64,000 nucleotides of DNA from Margaritifera margaritifera (GCA_029931535.1 JAQPZY010001536.1:806001-870000); one strand, 5' to 3'. Positions 9,017 to 19,480 are shown, numbered from the stretch's first letter. The notes: generated from the sequence alone by a model not told the origin. A program made the numbers and translations.

Positions 9017-9924
9017 CTGCCATTGCTGATTTCCTTTTGTTCCTTTTCGAGAACAAAAGATGTTCAGTATCTACTATCAAGGGCTATAGAGCCGCCATTT
9101 CTAACACACTTAAATTCTCTCAGGGCTCGGAGATTGGTTCAGATCCACACCTTGCCGATCTCATTAAGTATTTTGAGCTACAGAGACCTGTCACTCGCTC
9201 TCTGACGCCTAGATGGAATCTATCATGTGTTTTATGGTCCTTAACAAAAACCCCCTATGAACCATTGGGTGAGGCATCCTTTCAGGATCTCACACTCAAG
9301 ACGGTATTTTTACTCGCTTTGGCGTCTGCGAGAAGACGTAGCGAGATTCATGCATTGTCGGTGGACACTGGCTGTCTCCGTTTTAATGGCAATTTTGAAT
9401 CCGTTTCCCTCCTCTGTCAGCCAGGATTTTTAGCCAAAAATCAATTACCTGCGGTTGCTCCATCACCTATAGAGATCCCCAGTCTTAGTCGAATCTGTGC
9501 TGGGGATGATCAAGATAGGCTCTTATGCCCAGTTAGGGCACTGCGTTTCTATCTAAATGCTTCAAAAGTGAAAAGAAAGGGCAGGAAACGTCTTTTCCTT
9601 CCTCTTAAGGGCTCCGTTGATATTTCGGCCTCCACGATTTCAAGGTGGATTGTCACCACAATTAAAAGAGCTTACCAGTCCCTTACTGATAGAGACCTCT
9701 CCTTTATGAAACTAAAAGCCCATGAGGTTCGAGCCGTCACTGCCTCATGGGCCTATCTAAATCACTCTTCTCTGGAGGACGTCATGAAGGCAGCATTTTG
9801 GCGATCCCATACTACCTTTTCGTCCTTCTACCTCCGCTCATTAGCACATCAAAGCGCAGGCATATTTTCTCTGGGTCCCATAGTTGCGGCACAACATGTG
9901 GCCCAGAAGGACTCCAGCAAATAG
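7024..9924 (+). CDS. DIRS tyrosine recombinase (YR) ORF, domain in the last third
   Basis: The frame stays open from 7024 to the TAG at 9924 (966 codons), but recognisable recombinase sequence starts only near 8870. Before that it lies over RT/RNase H in another frame and reads as Ser/Pro/Arg-rich sequence. The N-terminal core-binding part includes FCDWCSRKRV and STIKGYRAAISN. The catalytic domain shows Arg in ASARRRSEIHAL (about 9325-9357), the HxxR box HEVR (9721-9732), and the nucleophile Tyr in FSSFYLR (TAC 9829-9831). The R..HxxR..Y set is complete, so it looks active. It would join the circular cDNA to the target, as in other DIRS elements. The real start is not determined. Confidence 0.88.
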   Translation: MGKYHGRWVGPFSCKRGLPYSVSGTTSTIKDPHTLSSDQSGETKGRGKYPFTKRGSREGPERSVPCILLPNLPGHQEKWEISPYYRSLPLKPFSFGGTFQDGDHLLNPECDAAIGLGGLHRPSRCISSHSDFSTSSEISPVLLGPGSFSIPGSTVRNSFRTQSFHPSYGSNSVLSTSTGNSDSPILRRLVNPQRSGPVPPSGSVPLLVHSNSIGSFTQPREVRTDSIPRLRLCRNQLPHKPELSPGSPRAYRSNPGTLRDTTSKNRVVCSPLPIPTGNLERRCRSASLRTAPYAPSTVSPTRKVETTQGFSISSDSSRTRFPSSSAMVDESRQIPSWGPHARSGSPLLPVRRRVRFRLGCSSRARGDNSSGPLDPTRVVPPHKQPRNEGCLSSITRVRRQGKGSLCHGLLRQHVRRSVSPTSKRHTCPFSLRGGLEPPPLGYLGEHLPPSSPHPGEKEHLSGQSVQARQISSHRMDSSPRSDRVPFLTMGKAPRGLVCDQAQQQTPLLRLPSPGPESVGSGRVQLPVGSSVRIRLPTVPIASPSSAKSKNFHCPDHSHSSVMAPTIVVQRSSRSIDRSTQISRSTEGSSVTTQRLPPTQQPTHSPPSRLVHLKRSIRQNKFSGRVASCIIQARRASTSKVYDARWRIFCDWCSRKRVDPSCSSITAIADFLLFLFENKRCSVSTIKGYRAAISNTLKFSQGSEIGSDPHLADLIKYFELQRPVTRSLTPRWNLSCVLWSLTKTPYEPLGEASFQDLTLKTVFLLALASARRRSEIHALSVDTGCLRFNGNFESVSLLCQPGFLAKNQLPAVAPSPIEIPSLSRICAGDDQDRLLCPVRALRFYLNASKVKRKGRKRLFLPLKGSVDISASTISRWIVTTIKRAYQSLTDRDLSFMKLKAHEVRAVTASWAYLNHSSLEDVMKAAFWRSHTTFSSFYLRSLAHQSAGIFSLGPIVAAQHVAQKDSSK

Positions 9925-10020
9925 TAAAGTGGACATCTCCCCTCAAATGGTGAGTAGTTTACATTTTTCCTCTGTTTTTGATCAGTTTAACATCAGCCGA
10001 CCCACCTAACTGACAAATTC

Positions 10021-10123
10021 AGCTATATAATAGTGATGGGTAAATGTATTGCTGCTATTAAAATGTAGTTTTTTGGGGGGTAAAACTAATTTTAATTATG
10101 CAATACTTACCCATCACTATTAT
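10021..10123. repeat. DIRS internal complementary region (ICR)
   Basis: Positions 10021-10063 are the reverse complement of the left end (3623-3665), and 10060-10123 are the reverse complement of the right end (10314-10377). The halves share AAAA at 10060-10063, marking the predicted junction of the circular intermediate. This internal splint is diagnostic of DIRS-type elements. Confidence 0.92.
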
Positions 10124-10167
10124 CAAATGCCCGCCTCCCACCCCGCTCTGATGCCCTGGCGTAATTT

Positions 10168-10377
10168 CGTCTATGAAAAAGATGAATGTTTGCGCAGGCG
10201 CAGAGAGATGCACGGGCGTGACGTGGCTTGTTGACAAATTCTCCACTTTAAGTGGGAGAATGTTTTCACATCGAACGGACGAGTTTTTCGACACGAAAAA
10301 GGAATAAAGCTATATAATAGTGATGGGTAAGTATTGCATAATTAAAATTAGTTTTACCCCCCAAAAAACTACATTTT
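10168..10377 (-). repeat. DIRS right inverted terminal repeat with outer extension
   Basis: Positions 10168-10329 pair with the left ITR (3644-3805). The extension 10330-10377 has no match to the left end but matches the ICR. The element is predicted to end at the T-run at 10374-10377. The two-sided asymmetry is typical of DIRS ITRs. Confidence 0.92.
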
Positions 10378-10639
10378 TACAACTCAAACTTCAGTGACAT
10401 TGACAAACTGCTGTTTCTTTGTTGGTATTTTCTCATTTGGAAACAACAGCATTTACATAACTGATGTCAATCATAGATACATAGACTACAAAGATTTGGA
10501 TTTTGTCTTACCTACAGTGCAAAATTAATCTTTAATCAGCCAACTCTTGACTGAAGATAGGGGTCAGTCTCACCCACACCCACCCCAATCCTAAGCTTTC
10601 AAACAGTTTTGTTGGAAATTACTTTCAGAGGGATTGTTC
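10378..10639. other. Junction between the two DIRS copies, unassigned
   Basis: The sequence after the young DIRS end does not resemble its 5' leader or left ITR. It is either host DNA or an unrecognisably decayed 5' part of the second copy. I cannot place the second copy's start precisely. Confidence 0.4.
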
Positions 10640-10669
10640 TGAGTCTAATACTCCTGTATCCCACTGAGG

Positions 10670-11530
10670 TTTGGAACAGGATGATGATAATGCCTTGTCC
10701 ATTGTAGTGGATTCTCAAGAATTTTGCTGATGATCAGAAGGAGAGGGTTCACTCTCCCACCTATGATCTCCAAACTCCCCACTATGATCTCTAAACTCTT
10801 CCCACCAAGCGTCTCACCCACCAAGTGTCTCAAGTTGTTGAAGAGGAAGAGACCTGGTTCATTTTTCCCCCTGATATGTGACTTATGCATTCAGGCTCTG
10901 GTGACGCAAAGATTCTTTCCAGCTTAGAAAGATTTTCATGGACAATGCCTAGACCAGATCAACTCTTGCTTCCTCACTCATCTATGGTCAGAGAACAGCA
11001 AGGCAAAATAATGGTGGTCAGTCCCCATCGCTGCTCTGAGACCTTTAGTCTCAGCCTCTAGCTATAGGGTTCATTCCCCCTCCTGGTATGTAAACTCTCC
11101 CCTTTGAACACTGCAGCTTTGCAAATGGGAATTTCGACGGGGTCATTTACTCGCCTCTTTATTAATTGTTAAAGGCTTTAGAGTCAAGGGCCAGGTCCAT
11201 AGTGACTATAGCATCACACACTGATCTGTTCTCAGTTGCTTCCTTCAGTCGTCTGAATGAAGAGTTGTTGTCATCTGTTGCTTTACAATGGTTGTTGGAG
11301 GCTGTAGCAAAGACATCAAGGCACACACTGTCTATGGCCATGATGTTGTCAGTGGAGCTACTCCACCTCTGCAGAGATGTTGCTTTGGACACATCAAAGT
11401 TTTTGCTAGAACATAGCAAAAATCTTCTTATGTCGTACCCCAGGAATCTGTAACTTTATTCAGTGGTCTCATTCCTGCCATTGCATCTCAGGATGGAGGG
11501 ACCATCAACATAGGTCCCTTGCTTCAGTTA
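10670..11530 (+). pseudogene. Decayed DIRS gag-like region
   Basis: The beginning reads LEQDDDNALSIVVDSQE, matching the acidic stretch of the intact gag. At 11166-11453 the helical core survives openly (SFSRLNEELLSS, AVAKTSRHTLSMAMML, VELLHLCRDVALDTSKF), closely parallel to the intact gag at 6350-6620. Stops and frame changes surround it. The retained core marks the conserved part of this protein. Confidence 0.82.
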
Positions 11531-11799
11531 CTGGCCTGTCGAAACCAGCTAGTAAGTGAACACAGCCTGATTGAGACATGGGGCAGACCAATTTACAAAA
11601 GAAGGGTATGCAACCACAACAGCAAAGTAACCAATCCTCCTAAAAGCCCATTCCACAACAATTGTACTCAAGACAGAAAACCTGAAGAGCCAAGTGCAAG
11701 GTGAGAAAGTCTTCTGACTCCTCTCCCTTTCCGAAGCAGGGGAGGGCACCCCTAGGGATGCTTCCCCTCTCCTGCAGTGCATCCCTCTTCCTTTAGTAC

Positions 11800-13560
11800 T
11801 AGTAGGTGCTTGATTAGCCCTCTTTCAGAGGCCTTGTAGGGCATCACGGGAGATTGGTGGGTCCTTTCTATAGTGAAGGAGGGTTTACACCTGCAATTCA
11901 CGGAACTCCCTCTTCGCTCAACGACACACATCTATGATCTTCTTCCATCAGTCAAATGTAATTATGTTAAAGGCAGAGGTGCACACCTTTTATGAAAAGG
12001 GTGCAATAGAGAGGGTTCATAACATCCAGTCGCCAGCATTCTATTCCCAGATATTTCTGGTATCCAAAAAGGCCAGAAACTGATGTTGGTTATAGATCAT
12101 TCCCCCTAAACAAATTTCTGTGAGAGGAAATCTTCAAGCTGGAAACTGCAGCATCTGTTCGAACACTATCAGACCCGGAGACTGGGCAGTTTCCATCTAT
12201 CTGCAGGACACATATTTCCACATTCCTCTCTTTCCTCCACACAAGAAATACTTCTATTTTTCGATCAGACATGAGGTATATCAGTTCTGAGCTATTCGAT
12301 TCAGTCGAGCCTCAGCACCCAGGGTCTTCACCAGAGTGATGAGAGTAGTGACTGTGTACTTGAGATATCAGGGGATTCCTCTTATCCAGTACTTTGATGA
12401 CTGGCTGCTGCACAACAACAACAAACAGTTCCTGTTACATGATATGACCTGCTATTGGTCCATAGTGACTCAATTAGGACTTGTTCACAACCTAGAGAAA
12501 TTGGATCTCATTCCTTCTTAGGATTTTGTGTACATGGGAATAAATTTCTTACCTTTCTGAGTCAGATTCATGTTCCCCGAGAAAGGATAAACAAAATCCT
12601 GGAATTGTTGAGGACTTTACAGGTCAAAACTTCATTGTCAGCTCACCTTTATCTCTCTTTTCTGGGAATTTTCAAATCAATTACGGATCTGGTACCCCTA
12701 CGGAGACTCCATTTTTGTCCTCTTCAGTTTCTCCTGTTGGTGATTCGGAAACCACACAAGGATTCACTGTCAGATCAAAATTCTCTAGGGTCGACTTTTC
12801 AGTACCACCTCAAGTGGTGGTACAGTAGAATTTTTTGTAGGGGAGTTCCTCTGCATGTCCCTGAACCCCACTCATATCTGCACACCAACGCGTCATATTC
12901 AGGGTGGAGGGCTCATTTAGAGCCAGAAGGAATGCTTCTCCAGGGCCATTGGTCTCAGGAAGAGAGTCTTACACACATAAACAATTTGGACTGTGTTCTT
13001 TGCCCTGTAGGGCTGCATAGATCATGTCAGGAGGCAATGCATCAGGGTCTCCTCAGACAACACATTGGTGGTTGCATACCTCAGACGACAAGGATGTACT
13101 TGTGCTCCTTCTGGAAGTCTGGAAACTTCTACACTGGGCTGAGTCAGAAGGAATTACACTTTGTCACATTCCAGGAAAGAAAAATATTCTTGCAGACAGT
13201 TTGTCCAGAATAGGCAAGGTAGTTCCAACAGAATGGTCTCTACAACATGCTGTTTCAGAGAGTCTGTTCATACTATGGGAGAAACCTCTAGTGGACTTGT
13301 AAACAATGAAACACAATAAAATGGTTCCATTTTATGTTTCCCCAGTCCCAGACCAAAGAGCTAGGGCTATGGCTGCCTACAGCCTGAGGTGGGATAGACT
13401 GTTCACTTATGCATTCCCACCCTTTAGGTTGATTCCACAGGTACTTCACAATGTCAGGACATCCACAGCTCAGATTATCTTGATAACCACCTCTGTGGCC
13501 TAAAAGGTCTTGGTTCATTGACCTCTTCCTCAACCTATTGATCAACCAACCCAAGGTGTT
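11800..13560 (+). pseudogene. Decayed DIRS RT / RNase H / methyltransferase-like region
   Basis: Fragments follow the intact polyprotein in order. The RT active-site QYFDDWLLHN is still readable in the open piece 12336-12521. VPRERINKILELLRTLQVKTSLSA is split across 12455-13213; it then gives an RNase H remnant (YLHTNASYSGW, where the first Asp has become Asn) and IPGKKNILADSLSR at 13024-13302. The methyltransferase-like FTYAFPPFRLIPQVL is in 13306-13503. Several stops (for example near 12520 and 13300) and frame changes make it non-functional. Confidence 0.85.
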
Positions 13561-13599
13561 ACCTCAGTGGAAGAATCTGTTTTTCACAACACAAAGGTA

Positions 13600-14580
13600 C
13601 TCTGCTTCACACCAATCCTCAGATGCTCCACCTTCACACTTGGCTCATCTCAAGTATGGAGAATCCTTTGTGATTGGTGCACTAGGAAACACGTTAATCC
13701 TAGGTCCCCCTCTCTTGCTGTGGTAACAGATTTTCTACTCTTCCTTTTTGAGGAGAGATTTTGTTCAGTCTCAACAATCAAAGGTTATAGGGCTGCCCCG
13801 TCAAACACTTAAATTCCCCAATGGTCAGTCCATTGGCTCCAATCCTCATTTGTCAGATCTTATTAAATACTTAGAGCTGCAGAGACCGGTGTCTTGCTCA
13901 TTGATGTCAAGATAGAATTGTTTATGGGCTTTGACATTATGAACCTTTGAACAAGCCTTTGTTTGAAAATCTTAAGCTTAAAACCATCTTCTAGCTGTAG
14001 CATCAGCGTGGAGAAGAAGCAAACTACATTCTTTATCAATAGAGGAGGGATGTTTATGTTTCAGTGGGAATTATGACTCTGTTTCCTTGTCATGTCAGCC
14101 AGGTTTCCTTGCAAAAAACTACTTCCATCCCAGACTGAGATCCTCAGTCTCAGTTGCATATGTGCTGGGGACAATCAAGATAGACTCCTTTGCCCAGTTA
14201 GGGCACTTAGGTTCTATTTAGCAGCTGGTAAAGGGAGAAGGAAGGGTAGGCAAAGGTTTCTTCTCCCATTAGGGGGCTCAGCTGATATTTCAGCATCCAC
14301 CATCTCTAGATGGGTTTTGCTCAGCGTTAAGAGAGCTTATTGTTTTCTCACTGAGAGAGACATCTCATTTATGAGGATAAAAGCCCATGAAGTAATGGCT
14401 ATTGATACTTCCTGGGCCTATCTCAATCACTCATCTTTGGAGGATATTATGAAGGTTGCATACAACCTTCTCCTCCTTTTACCTTTGGTCCTTAGCAAAC
14501 CAGAGCCAATGTATTTTTTCTCTGGGTCCAATAGTTGCTGCACAAACAGTGACCCAGACTGCTGCTGCATAACAGCGGTT
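13600..14580 (+). pseudogene. Decayed DIRS tyrosine recombinase
   Basis: The N-terminal piece is at 13567-13812 (CDWCTRKHVNP, SVSTIKGYRAA). The catalytic domain is broken near 13900-14090, where the first Arg region lies. The piece 14092-14649 keeps CICAGDNQDRLLCPVRALRFYL and AHEVMAI, so the HxxR box has lost its Arg (HEVM). The nucleophile-Tyr region is missing after EDIMKVAYN. Clearly dead. Confidence 0.83.
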
Positions 14581-14640
14581 GAGTGGCTTTGTGACTTTTT
14601 ATTTCTTTACAGTCCATCAACCTCCCTCCTTTTTGACAAA

Positions 14641-14974
14641 TTCAGCTAAACAATAGTGACAGGTAACATATAAGTGATATTAGCAGGTAAAACTAATTTT
14701 AATTTTGTAATACTTACCTGTCACTATTAGATGCCTTCCTCCCATCCCACTCATTAGTCAGGGTCCTAGAAAAGAATTGAGGATGTACATGGGCCTATGC
14801 CGTAGAGTCAGACTGGGTCAGTGCATGTGTTCTAAGAATTCTAGAACAGGTGGATGGTACATCTGGCATGGACGAGGGTTTTTCCATTGCGGAAAGGGTA
14901 AGCTAAACAATAGTGATAGGTAAGTATTACATAATTAAAATTAGTTTTACCCCCCTGAAAAACTACATTTTCAC
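14641..14974. repeat. ICR and right terminal repeat of the decayed DIRS copy
   Basis: GGTAAAACTAATTTTAATTT (about 14686-14705) and the following TAATACTTACCTGTCACTATT are the reverse complement of the outer right end (14901-14972). In this ICR about 16 bases at the junction have been lost. The left half (14645-14685) should match the missing left end and has no partner nearby. Confidence 0.8.
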
Positions 14975-16529
14975 CTTATTTGCAGTGTGTTCCATTCAGA
15001 TATGTTTAAAAGCACTTGATATGTTTTATGATGCCTGTGTGATTTAAAGGTAGTTTTGTCATGCCTTTTCAAGAGAAAATTGCTAGACATATTTTTAAGA
15101 TATCACCTCCAGAGATGCCAACAATTCTGGATTGTGTAGAATTACAAATTTTTATTGAAAGTTCCACACTAAAATTATCTTGAGGAAATTCAAAGGGGGG
15201 GGGGGATACAATTTACGGGTGTTTTCTATGCGGATGCAGATATGTTTTTAGATGAATGTGTTTTTAAATGGTATTTTGTCTCCCCTTTTCCAGAGAAAAT
15301 TGCTAGACATAGTGAGTATAATGTCATCCATCATTGTCAGCATTGCAAGCCAAAATGTTTTTGTACAAGTCCAACTCTGAAAAAGGCGAAACATGGCATT
15401 CTGCATATCCCTTGTTTTTAATCCATTGTATAAATATATATCCCATGGCTGATCTCAAAATCCATTGTATAAATATATATCCCATGGCAGATATCAAAAG
15501 AAGAGAGCAGCTTATATTAAGTAAATTATATCAGAAGGTATATGCATATTTGTAAAAATTTTAATCAGTCATATATTCATAGACAAATGTGTAAGTTTGG
15601 CGGCAGTCCTGATATGGACCTTTGTATGTTAAGAAGCAAATCTACTGAACAGCTACTTTCTCATGACCTTTTTCAGCAACTTGTATTGCAGGGATTGCTG
15701 AAATTTTGTTAACAAACATATTGATACCATGGTATGTGTTCTGGGGATGAAAAAATAATTGAAAAAAAAGAATTAAAGATAATGATGAAGATGACAGAAA
15801 GATAGAAATCTTAAAGATAATAATGAAGATGACAAAGATAGAAATCCTCTTATTTATGATTCTAAATAATAATGGTTGTGAGGAATAGTTTATGCCATAG
15901 AAATTCACATTTTAAAGGTGAAAGGATATGGTCATAGTGGTCATTTGTAAGTCAGAGGTGAAGGTCATAATGGTTTATTGTCAAAGCATAAGCATAATAA
16001 TGAAGAAAACGTTTTGCTGGAAGCTGAGTAACTTGGAGATACACCCCATTTTGGGCCCCTCTGCAATGGGTTTCTTATAGCCACATGCGACAACGGTCAC
16101 TTCAGAGGGATAGAACTGAAGTGTTCATCACATGACAATAACTTGCTAGCCAAAGTCGTACATTGTGTATGGATTATTCATGCAAATCTATGTGAGAGAT
16201 TCCCAGACCATGAGATTTTTAATGCAATAACTGTTTTTGCCCAATATTTTTCCAAAAAATGTTAGTGACATGCCACAGTTTGGTAATAATCACATGGACA
16301 CTTTGATCGTTCATTGTGGTCAAGCAAGAGATAACAGCGATGCAGTCATCAGTGCTGACGATGTAAAGAAGGACTGTCAGCAGCTGAAATACTTGGGCTC
16401 CAAGGCGGGTGGGGAGCACAGGTGACACATTTTTTAGCATGCCACTGTGGGAAAACCAACCAAAACATAAACCAATAGTGCGAGACCTGGTCTGAAAAGG
16501 ACCAGGAATAATTCAGCCAGAGACTTCGA
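14975..16529. other. Intronic sequence with small repeats
   Basis: No gene. It contains two diverged repeats of GAGAAAATTGCTAGACAT (about 15075 and 15293), a direct duplication of about 53 bp at 15421-15500 around AAATATATATCCCATGGC, and a G-run near 15197. A 62-codon frame at 16237-16425 reads TLIVHCGQARDNSD. It loosely recalls SGNH-hydrolase-like parts of some LINE ORF1 proteins, but I would not name it. Confidence 0.45.
15107..15236 (+). repeat. Dispersed repeat D1, copy 1
   Basis: Begins CCAGAGATGCCAACA and continues through GAATTACAAATTTTTA, AAGTTCCACA, TTGAGGAAATTC and GGGGGATACAATTT. The same blocks in the same order occur at 20748-20885. Family not recognised. Confidence 0.75.
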
Positions 16530-16560
16530 TGAGAAAACTCATCCAAGTCAGGGAAATTGG

Positions 16561-17420
16561 CCAGGATTTCTCATCACTGAATCCAATGATGAGAACAAAA
16601 ACACAATCAAGCTGTCTTTTTTTGTGATAGCTAAAGCACTTCAGGTCTTGGCTGGAGAGTCAAGAAGTGTAAGCAAACTTAGTTCAGGCCAACTACTTGT
16701 AGAATGTAGCTGCAAAGCTCATTCTGATAATCTACTTCGCTCAAAGCGTTTTGTGGAGATACCTATTAAGGTATTTCCACTAAAATCTCTCAATTTATCA
16801 GGAGGTGTTGTTCAATCAATAGATTTTGGATGACTACAGTGAAGCTGAGATGCTTGAAAATCTCAGCTCTCAGAATGTTTCGCAAGTAAAACGAATTAAC
16901 ATTCACCATAAAGGCAAGTTGATTCCCACAAATACTTACATATTGATGTTCAACTGCGCCACTTTGCCTACATCGATCAAAGCTGAGTTCTTGAATATTC
17001 CTGTCAATCCAGTCATTCCTAATCCTTTGCGGTTTTTCAACTGCCAGTGATATGACCACCACAAAGATGACTGCAAGAGGAAACCAGTCTGTCCTAGATG
17101 CAGGCAGGAGGGTCACGATGGATCTTTCTGCTCAGAGAAAATCTCTTGTGCGAATTGCCAAGCAGAATATTTCTCATATTCTAGTGACTGTCCTAAGTGG
17201 ACACTAGAGAATGAGATCCAAAATGTGAAACAGGAGAGGGGAATCAGCTTTCCTGAGGCCAGGAAATTTGTGGAAGCCACAGTTCCACTTAATACAACTG
17301 GCAAATCCTACACAGTGCAGCTAAAGTGGAGAAGAAAACTTCCACAAATACTGTCTGTACCCAGACAGACATTACATGGCCACAAGGTCAAACCAAATTC
17401 ACAGTCCTGATGCCACCAAA
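16561..17420 (+). pseudogene. LINE ORF1 (gag-like, zinc knuckle) remnant
   Basis: Readable pieces in changing frames: FVIAKALQVLAGESRSVSKL, then ENLSSQNVSQVKRINIHHKG and PTNTYILMFNCATLPTSIKA, then a knuckle block CKRKPVCPRCRQEGHDGSFC followed by ISCANCQAEYFS and DCPKW (about 17060-17215). The ending QERGISFPEARKFVEAT is typical of ORF1 proteins of I/Jockey-type LINEs. Frame shifts near 16830 and a stop at about 17050 separate the parts. It would have been an RNA-binding protein. Confidence 0.82.
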
Positions 17421-17769
17421 ACCCATGCTAGTAGCTACTCAAACCAACAGCAAAGTACATAAGTCAAATAATCTGTATCATGTTATCGCAATTAGGACAT
17501 GTAATGCTACAAACGAAAAACCAACAAAATCCAACCTACACAAAGAGGTGGACATACAATCAGTGTGGCACAGAAGATTCCGAACTCTGCTCTAGAGAAA
17601 CCAGTTAAAACTGGCCTACCACAAAACCAAATAAAGAGAGGAATAAAGAATGTACTTGACTTCTCAAAGGATCTGTCAATCCTATCAGATTCTTTAATAA
17701 GCTTGGGAGGATCTAGAGAGTATGGAGATATCGCACCAGGGAAACCTCCCCAACGTCTCGTACTCTAAC

Positions 17770-18230
17770 CACATACATAAATATGTCTGACACTATAATA
17801 CAATGGACCTGCAATGCATTAAAGGAAAACATTGATGAAATTAGTCTTTCATCTTTAGACCATAATGCATTAGCTGTTTGTCTTCCTGTTTGCCTTCAGG
17901 AAACCTTAAATAAAAGAAAATGATACAGTCAGTCATAAAAACTTCACCATGTACAGCAGTTTTTGAAGAAATACAGAGAGGTGTGCTGAAATATGATGAA
18001 ATGGTGACAACTGTACCAGAAATCGTAAGTACATTGGCCAAAACATTCTTGACAAACTCCTCATAAGAGAATTATTCTGAAAACTTCCACCGTGTCAAAC
18101 ACTTGAAAGAAAAGGTTCCTGTAAATTTCAGATGTGCTAATGCTGAAGATTACAAAAAAACATTCACCCTCAGAGAGTTTCAAAACTCTCTTGATTGAGC
18201 CCATGACACTTCAGCAGGACCAGAACCTCC
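17770..18230 (+). pseudogene. LINE endonuclease start and RT N-terminus, joined by deletion
   Basis: WTCNALKENIDEISLSSLDH and VCLQETLNK (about 17805-17910) are the start of an APE-type endonuclease. Almost at once the sequence changes to a linker and then FTLREFQNSLD and AHDTSAGPEPPK (about 18165-18235), which matches the region just before the first RT motifs. Most of the endonuclease and everything between these RT motifs and the RNase H is gone. Confidence 0.6.
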
Positions 18231-18231
18231 T

Positions 18232-18333
18232 AAAATAATATTTGACCTTTGCAAATAAAATAATATTGACCTTTGCAAATAAAAAAATATTTGACCTTTG
18301 CAAATAAAATAATATTTGACCTTTGCAAATTCA
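18232..18333. repeat. 27-bp minisatellite, about 4 copies
   Basis: Repeats of TTTGACCTTTGCAAATAAAA plus an AATA-rich spacer, four times with small length changes. It lies exactly at the deletion junction between the LINE RT start and the RNase H remnant. Confidence 0.85.
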
Positions 18334-18359
18334 AAACATCTTCAACAAATTCTCTCCTT

Positions 18360-19480
18360 TTTCAGAGTAAATTCAGTGAAATCAGAGCCTTTTATCGTAG
18401 CCACATGTCCCTGTATATAGACACTTCAAAAAATGGAGGCAAAGTTGGAGCTGCCATTGCAGCACCCCGTGGCACCATCTTGAGCCACTTACTGGAAAAG
18501 GCCTAAATTTTTAGTGCAGAAATTACAGCCATACTCAGAGCTTTGAACTACATTGAAATCTCTCAAAAAACAAATTACATCATCTTTTTGGATTCCCTCC
18601 CGACATTGAAAGCTGTGCAGAATCTTAAATCTGACAACCCCTTAATATCCCAGATATTATGCAAAAAAAACAAAATAATATGTGTGTTTTTGGTCGGCGG
18701 ACCTTCCTTGTTTCCCATTGCCGACCCTAGCAATTTTTTCCCCCATGGTATAAAAAAATAAATTTAAAAAAAACATTGCAGAAATTGATTTGTGCATCTT
18801 ATTGAGACAGTTTTGCCCAGTACTTTGAAGCACTTGAAATATTATTTGATTTATATATAATGTTTAAAAAAAAAAAAAAAAAAAAACCTGCCTACCCTAA
18901 TTTTAAAACCAGTGCAATAGGAAACACACATATTTTTTTTGGGGGGGGGCCTATTAGAAACATGATGTTATGATACTGTCTGGGAAAAGTATTCTGTTGG
19001 CTACCTGGTCACATTGGCATAATGGGTAATGGAAAAGCAGATAAAGCAGCCAAAGATACCCTGCAGTCACCCATCTCTGAATGGAAGAATCCATATACTG
19101 ACATCAAATATTGTATACTTCAGCATGTTCGTCATACTTGGCAAAATATGTGGAATGTAAACTCCATAAACAAATTGAAGAACATCAAAACCACTATTGG
19201 AGAGCAGTGTCCCTAGTATATAACAAATTTGAGAGATGAGGTTTTAATGTACCAGCCGCGTATCGGACACACGTTCAAGACTGATGCATACCTCCTGAAG
19301 GGTGAACCTTAACAAGAGTGTGTACCCTACCAGAGTCCACTGACAGTGGAGCACATTCTTGATGAGTGTGTTGATTTCCACCTTGTGAGACAGAAGTATT
19401 TTGATGTGAACTGCTTAAAAGAACTGTATGAGGACATACCACACAAGAAAATCTTTGAGTTTTATAAGGGAATGCAGTCT
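18360..19480 (+). pseudogene. LINE RNase H and C-terminal remnant
   Basis: MSLYIDTSKNGGKVGAA (first acidic residue), then FSAEITAILRALNYI (Glu) and IIFLDSLPTLKAVQNL (Asp) form the RNase H core, with a stop near 18505. An inserted sequence (18664-18945) splits it. The final part resumes at about 18995 with WLPGHIGIMGNGKADKAAKD, which contains the last RNase H motif. The conserved C-terminal Cys/His segment follows in broken form (about 19300-19400). Confidence 0.8.
18664..18945. mobile_element. Insertion within the LINE RNase H (unclassified)
   Basis: Foreign sequence between LSQIL-type RNase H coding and its continuation. It starts with an A-rich run and ATATGTGTGTTTTTGG and ends with GGAAACACACATAT, giving inverted ends of about 12 bp. 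It contains an internal 22-A run. Possibly a small DNA transposon relic. Class not determined. Confidence 0.4.

Larger units (their letters stand above)
3623..10377 (+). mobile_element. Complete DIRS-like (tyrosine recombinase) retrotransposon
   Basis: A 6.75-kb element with every structural hallmark of DIRS1-like elements. It has inverted terminal repeats (3644-3805 against 10168-10329, one mismatch seen), non-identical outer extensions (3623-3643 and 10330-10377), and an internal complementary region at 10021-10123 complementary to both outer ends. The gene order is gag-like, RT/RNase H/methyltransferase-like, tyrosine recombinase. In the known DIRS model the cDNA is circularised using the internal complementary region as a splint and the recombinase integrates the circle without making a target-site duplication. 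Open frames and nearly identical ITRs argue for a young insertion. It lies in sense orientation in intron 1 of the ADCY9-like gene and is richer in GC than its surroundings. Confidence 0.93.
10640..14974 (+). mobile_element. Second, decayed DIRS-like copy (5' truncated)
   Basis: Same orientation and gene order as the intact copy: gag core, RT/RNase H, methyltransferase-like, recombinase, internal complementary region and right terminal repeat. All frames are broken by stops and shifts. The left ITR, leader and N-terminal gag (including the ACCGGT repeat) are missing. Its right ITR (about 14790-14974) differs in sequence from the intact copy's ITR apart from the outermost 70 bp or so, so it belongs to a different subfamily or is much older. 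Start coordinate approximate. Confidence 0.88.

Noticed and set aside
10645..11782. Minus-strand frames in the decayed DIRS region
   Set aside because: They are antisense shadows of the gag remnant, whose plus-strand reading matches the intact copy.
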